From assembly GCA_947502815.1 (NCBI GenBank), contig CANNBH010000001.1, positions 1,178,001 through 1,242,000 on the forward strand: a stretch of DNA of 64,000 nucleotides. The letters run 5' to 3'. Shown piece after piece: positions 63,401-64,000 of this stretch (its first letter is position 1; every line of letters starts with the position of its first letter). Under the pieces are notes generated by a model. The model had not been told where the DNA came from, did not search any database, and saw nothing but the letters and a program-made list of their open reading frames with translations. The translations under genes were made by a program, and so were the position numbers. Source of the DNA: an uncultured Erythrobacter sp. (lineage in GTDB: Bacteria; Pseudomonadota; Alphaproteobacteria; Sphingomonadales; Sphingomonadaceae).

Positions 63401-63456
63401 CCGCCGTTCGCGCCTTGCCGATGCCCCCGCAGGCGACTCCGCCAGCAGGACGATAG
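60418..63456 (+). CDS. Periplasmic M16-family zinc metallopeptidase (two-domain-pair)
   Basis: A 1012-aa exported pitrilysin-like peptidase with a signal peptide (AFA-Q at 26/27). The inverted zinc motif HxxEH is HLLEH (H111, E114, H115), with the downstream Glu region in VLAEKRERGG. A second, inactive M16 pair forms the C-terminal half (about residues 540-960). The length fits the two-lobed class that encloses small peptides. ATG 60418 is chosen over an upstream frame because of the signal peptide. It is divergent from the Nfu gene. Confidence 0.94.
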   Translation: MNLFIRASAALSIFAAPAALTIPAFAQDIAEVPAATPEIPQPTALQADGETPWLYEGSNVPVDAEWLFGEMDNGLRYAVRRNGVPPRQMSIRVRVDAGSLHEEDSEQGFAHLLEHLLFRESKYLGQAEAIAAWQRLGATFGSDANAETSPTHTAYKLDIPDIDNAKLYESFRLLSGMIREPVLSDENVDAERPIVLAEKRERGGASQRVSDLTRRTFFAGQRLATRNPIGTVETLEAATGETVSAFYQRWYRPENTVIVVAGDADPMVLAGLVEQWFGDWEGTGEPGIAPDFGDPVVPVNAPIAAGTGLPIGDLGIAVEPDLPRSLSYAIMRPWRKVDDTIVYNEGLLLDALSQSIINRRLETRARAGGSYLYAQVGQDDVSRSTDATFITVAPLTSDWQAALADVRGVIADAIANPPTQEEIDREAAEFDVAFANSVEQAPVQAGRDLANNLVNAVDIRETVASPEVVLDVWRGMKNRLTPDEVATRTRALFAGDVLRSVYVTPSIGEADEAALSLALATEAAVDDTARLAAQSLSFDELPPVGDAGTIVEQGPLGILEVEQVNFDNGVRALLWSNNAEPGRVTVRVRFGAGYRAFDEETAVYAPIGQMALVGSGIGELGQNELDRLGTGRKLGFEFGISDAVFTFTAQTRSDDVADQLYLFAAKLGMPRWDEDPVIRARAAAELAYNTYSTSPGAVLSRDMEFLATDGDPRFATPTPEMLEGVTPEGFREVWEPLLTQGPIEVLIFGEYDRDAIVAKLTETFGALPERAPIAADVAARVPAFASATDAPTVLTHRGDANQAAAVITWPSGGGMASIRESRQLEILVQIFNNRLLEALRERLGASYSPQVWSNWPSDIASGGRITALAQMEPNLVPVFFAEADRIARELVANPPTADEITRVTEPLSQRVRRASTGNQFWLYNLEGASFDPQRVGLLRSLLADYSQTSPQIMQFLADRYFAQRSPLKLAVIPEGQELAEPPEGAVAASSAVSRPAVRALPMPPQATPPAGR

Positions 63457-63586
63457 TGGCCAAATCGAGCGAGCCGATTTCTCTGCGCGCGAAATAAAGT
63501 TGTCCTAATGCCGTATTCGGCTTTACATATAAAACTTGCGCGGTAATTCGCGCTGCCCCTTATTTTGAAAAAGAGACTGATTGACC

Positions 63587-64000
63587 GTGCCCCAGAATTG
63601 GAACCCGACGAGTTGGAAAGAGCACGAAGCGCGGCATTTGCCGCTCTACGAAGACGCTGCTGAACTGGCCGATGCCGAAGCGACGCTGGAAAATTATCCG
63701 CCGCTCGTTTTTGCGGGCGAGGCGCGCGCGCTGAAAGCTGACCTTGCTGAGGTCGCCAATGGCCGAGCATTCCTGCTGCAAGGCGGCGATTGCGCGGAAA
63801 GCTTTGCAGAGTTTCATCCCAACAACATCCGCGATACGTTCCGTGTGCTGTTGCAGATGGCGGTCGTCATGACCTTTGCGAGCAAGCGTCCGGTCGTGAA
63901 AGTGGGCCGGATGGCAGGGCAATTTGCCAAGCCTCGCAGTTCACCGACAGAAACAAAGGGCGATGTCACGCTGCCAAGCTATCTCGGCGACAATATCAAC
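63587..64000 (+). CDS. Class II 3-deoxy-7-phosphoheptulonate synthase (partial, 5' part)
   Basis: The reading frame starts at GTG 63587 and runs off the window end (138 codons). [17 protein letters not shown] is the start typical of the plant-like class II DAHP synthases, followed by [14 protein letters not shown] with the metal-binding Cys, and [16 protein letters not shown] in the active site. The enzyme begins the shikimate pathway from PEP and erythrose-4-phosphate. It is preceded by a 130-base gap holding its promoter. Confidence 0.94.
   Translation, partial: MPQNWNPTSWKEHEARHLPLYEDAAELADAEATLENYPPLVFAGEARALKADLAEVANGRAFLLQGGDCAESFAEFHPNNIRDTFRVLLQMAVVMTFASKRPVVKVGRMAGQFAKPRSSPTETKGDVTLPSYLGDNIN

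Overview
The window is a stretch of alphaproteobacterial chromosome. Gene content and order point to the Sphingomonadales, most likely an Erythrobacteraceae-type organism; this is inferred from gene neighbourhoods, not from a marker-gene comparison. Supporting signs are the dciA / DsbA / DsbA-like / smc block divergent from mutY, rpmF-plsX-fabH-ihfA-merR, a MucR/Ros regulator, a Fur lacking C-terminal cysteines, DUF1489, and miaB, phoH, ybeY and corC close together. Coding density is high, GC is moderately high, and many neighbours share 4-base ATGA/GTGA stop-start overlaps. I see no tRNA, rRNA, insertion sequence, prophage or CRISPR array.

Region 1 (1-16815): the tail of an unidentified gene, a 287-base leader, then a three-gene operon that is the most unusual part of the window. 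It encodes a predicted secreted TPR-CHAT caspase-like protein (1049 aa), a TpsB/ShlB-type outer-membrane transporter (611 aa) and a giant TpsA-type exoprotein (about 3818 aa). The exoprotein has a TPS domain, a long Gly-rich block, duplicated beta-helix units, a C-terminal cysteine pair and an acidic tail. It looks like a two-partner secretion system with a built-in caspase-fold protease.

Region 2 (16865-29232): cysS and a D-2-hydroxyacid dehydrogenase; an acetolactate-synthase-like enzyme with an aldehyde dehydrogenase; a divergent regulatory island (small HTH protein plus partner against an S24/LexA-like repressor) whose intergenic region carries a GTTC-N7-GTTC LexA-type box and a TTCCTA/TAGGAA palindrome; a glyoxalase II-like hydrolase; a MAPEG protein; rpmF-plsX-fabH; ihfA and a MerR regulator. 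Two copies of a hairpin-headed intergenic repeat occur at 22530 and 25224.

Region 3 (29269-48233): smc, two DsbA-like proteins and dciA on the minus strand, divergent from mutY; a Tat-exported serine hydrolase overlapping nudC, a FrnE-like DsbA protein and an SDR; a DUF1295 membrane enzyme; a cytochrome c'-like lipoprotein with a membrane cytochrome b; DUF1489; MgtE; a cyclophilin; a lipase; miaB.

Region 4 (48268-64000): an orphan HEYVH zincin, phoH, then an insertion (GNAT, a beta-helix lipoprotein, MtfA) that separates phoH from ybeY-corC. A LysR regulator, plsC-fur, mucR, rimI-tsaB, an Nfu-type Fe-S protein, a periplasmic M16 peptidase and the start of a class II DAHP synthase follow. Most of this region is housekeeping: membrane lipid synthesis, RNA modification, metal homeostasis and Fe-S assembly.
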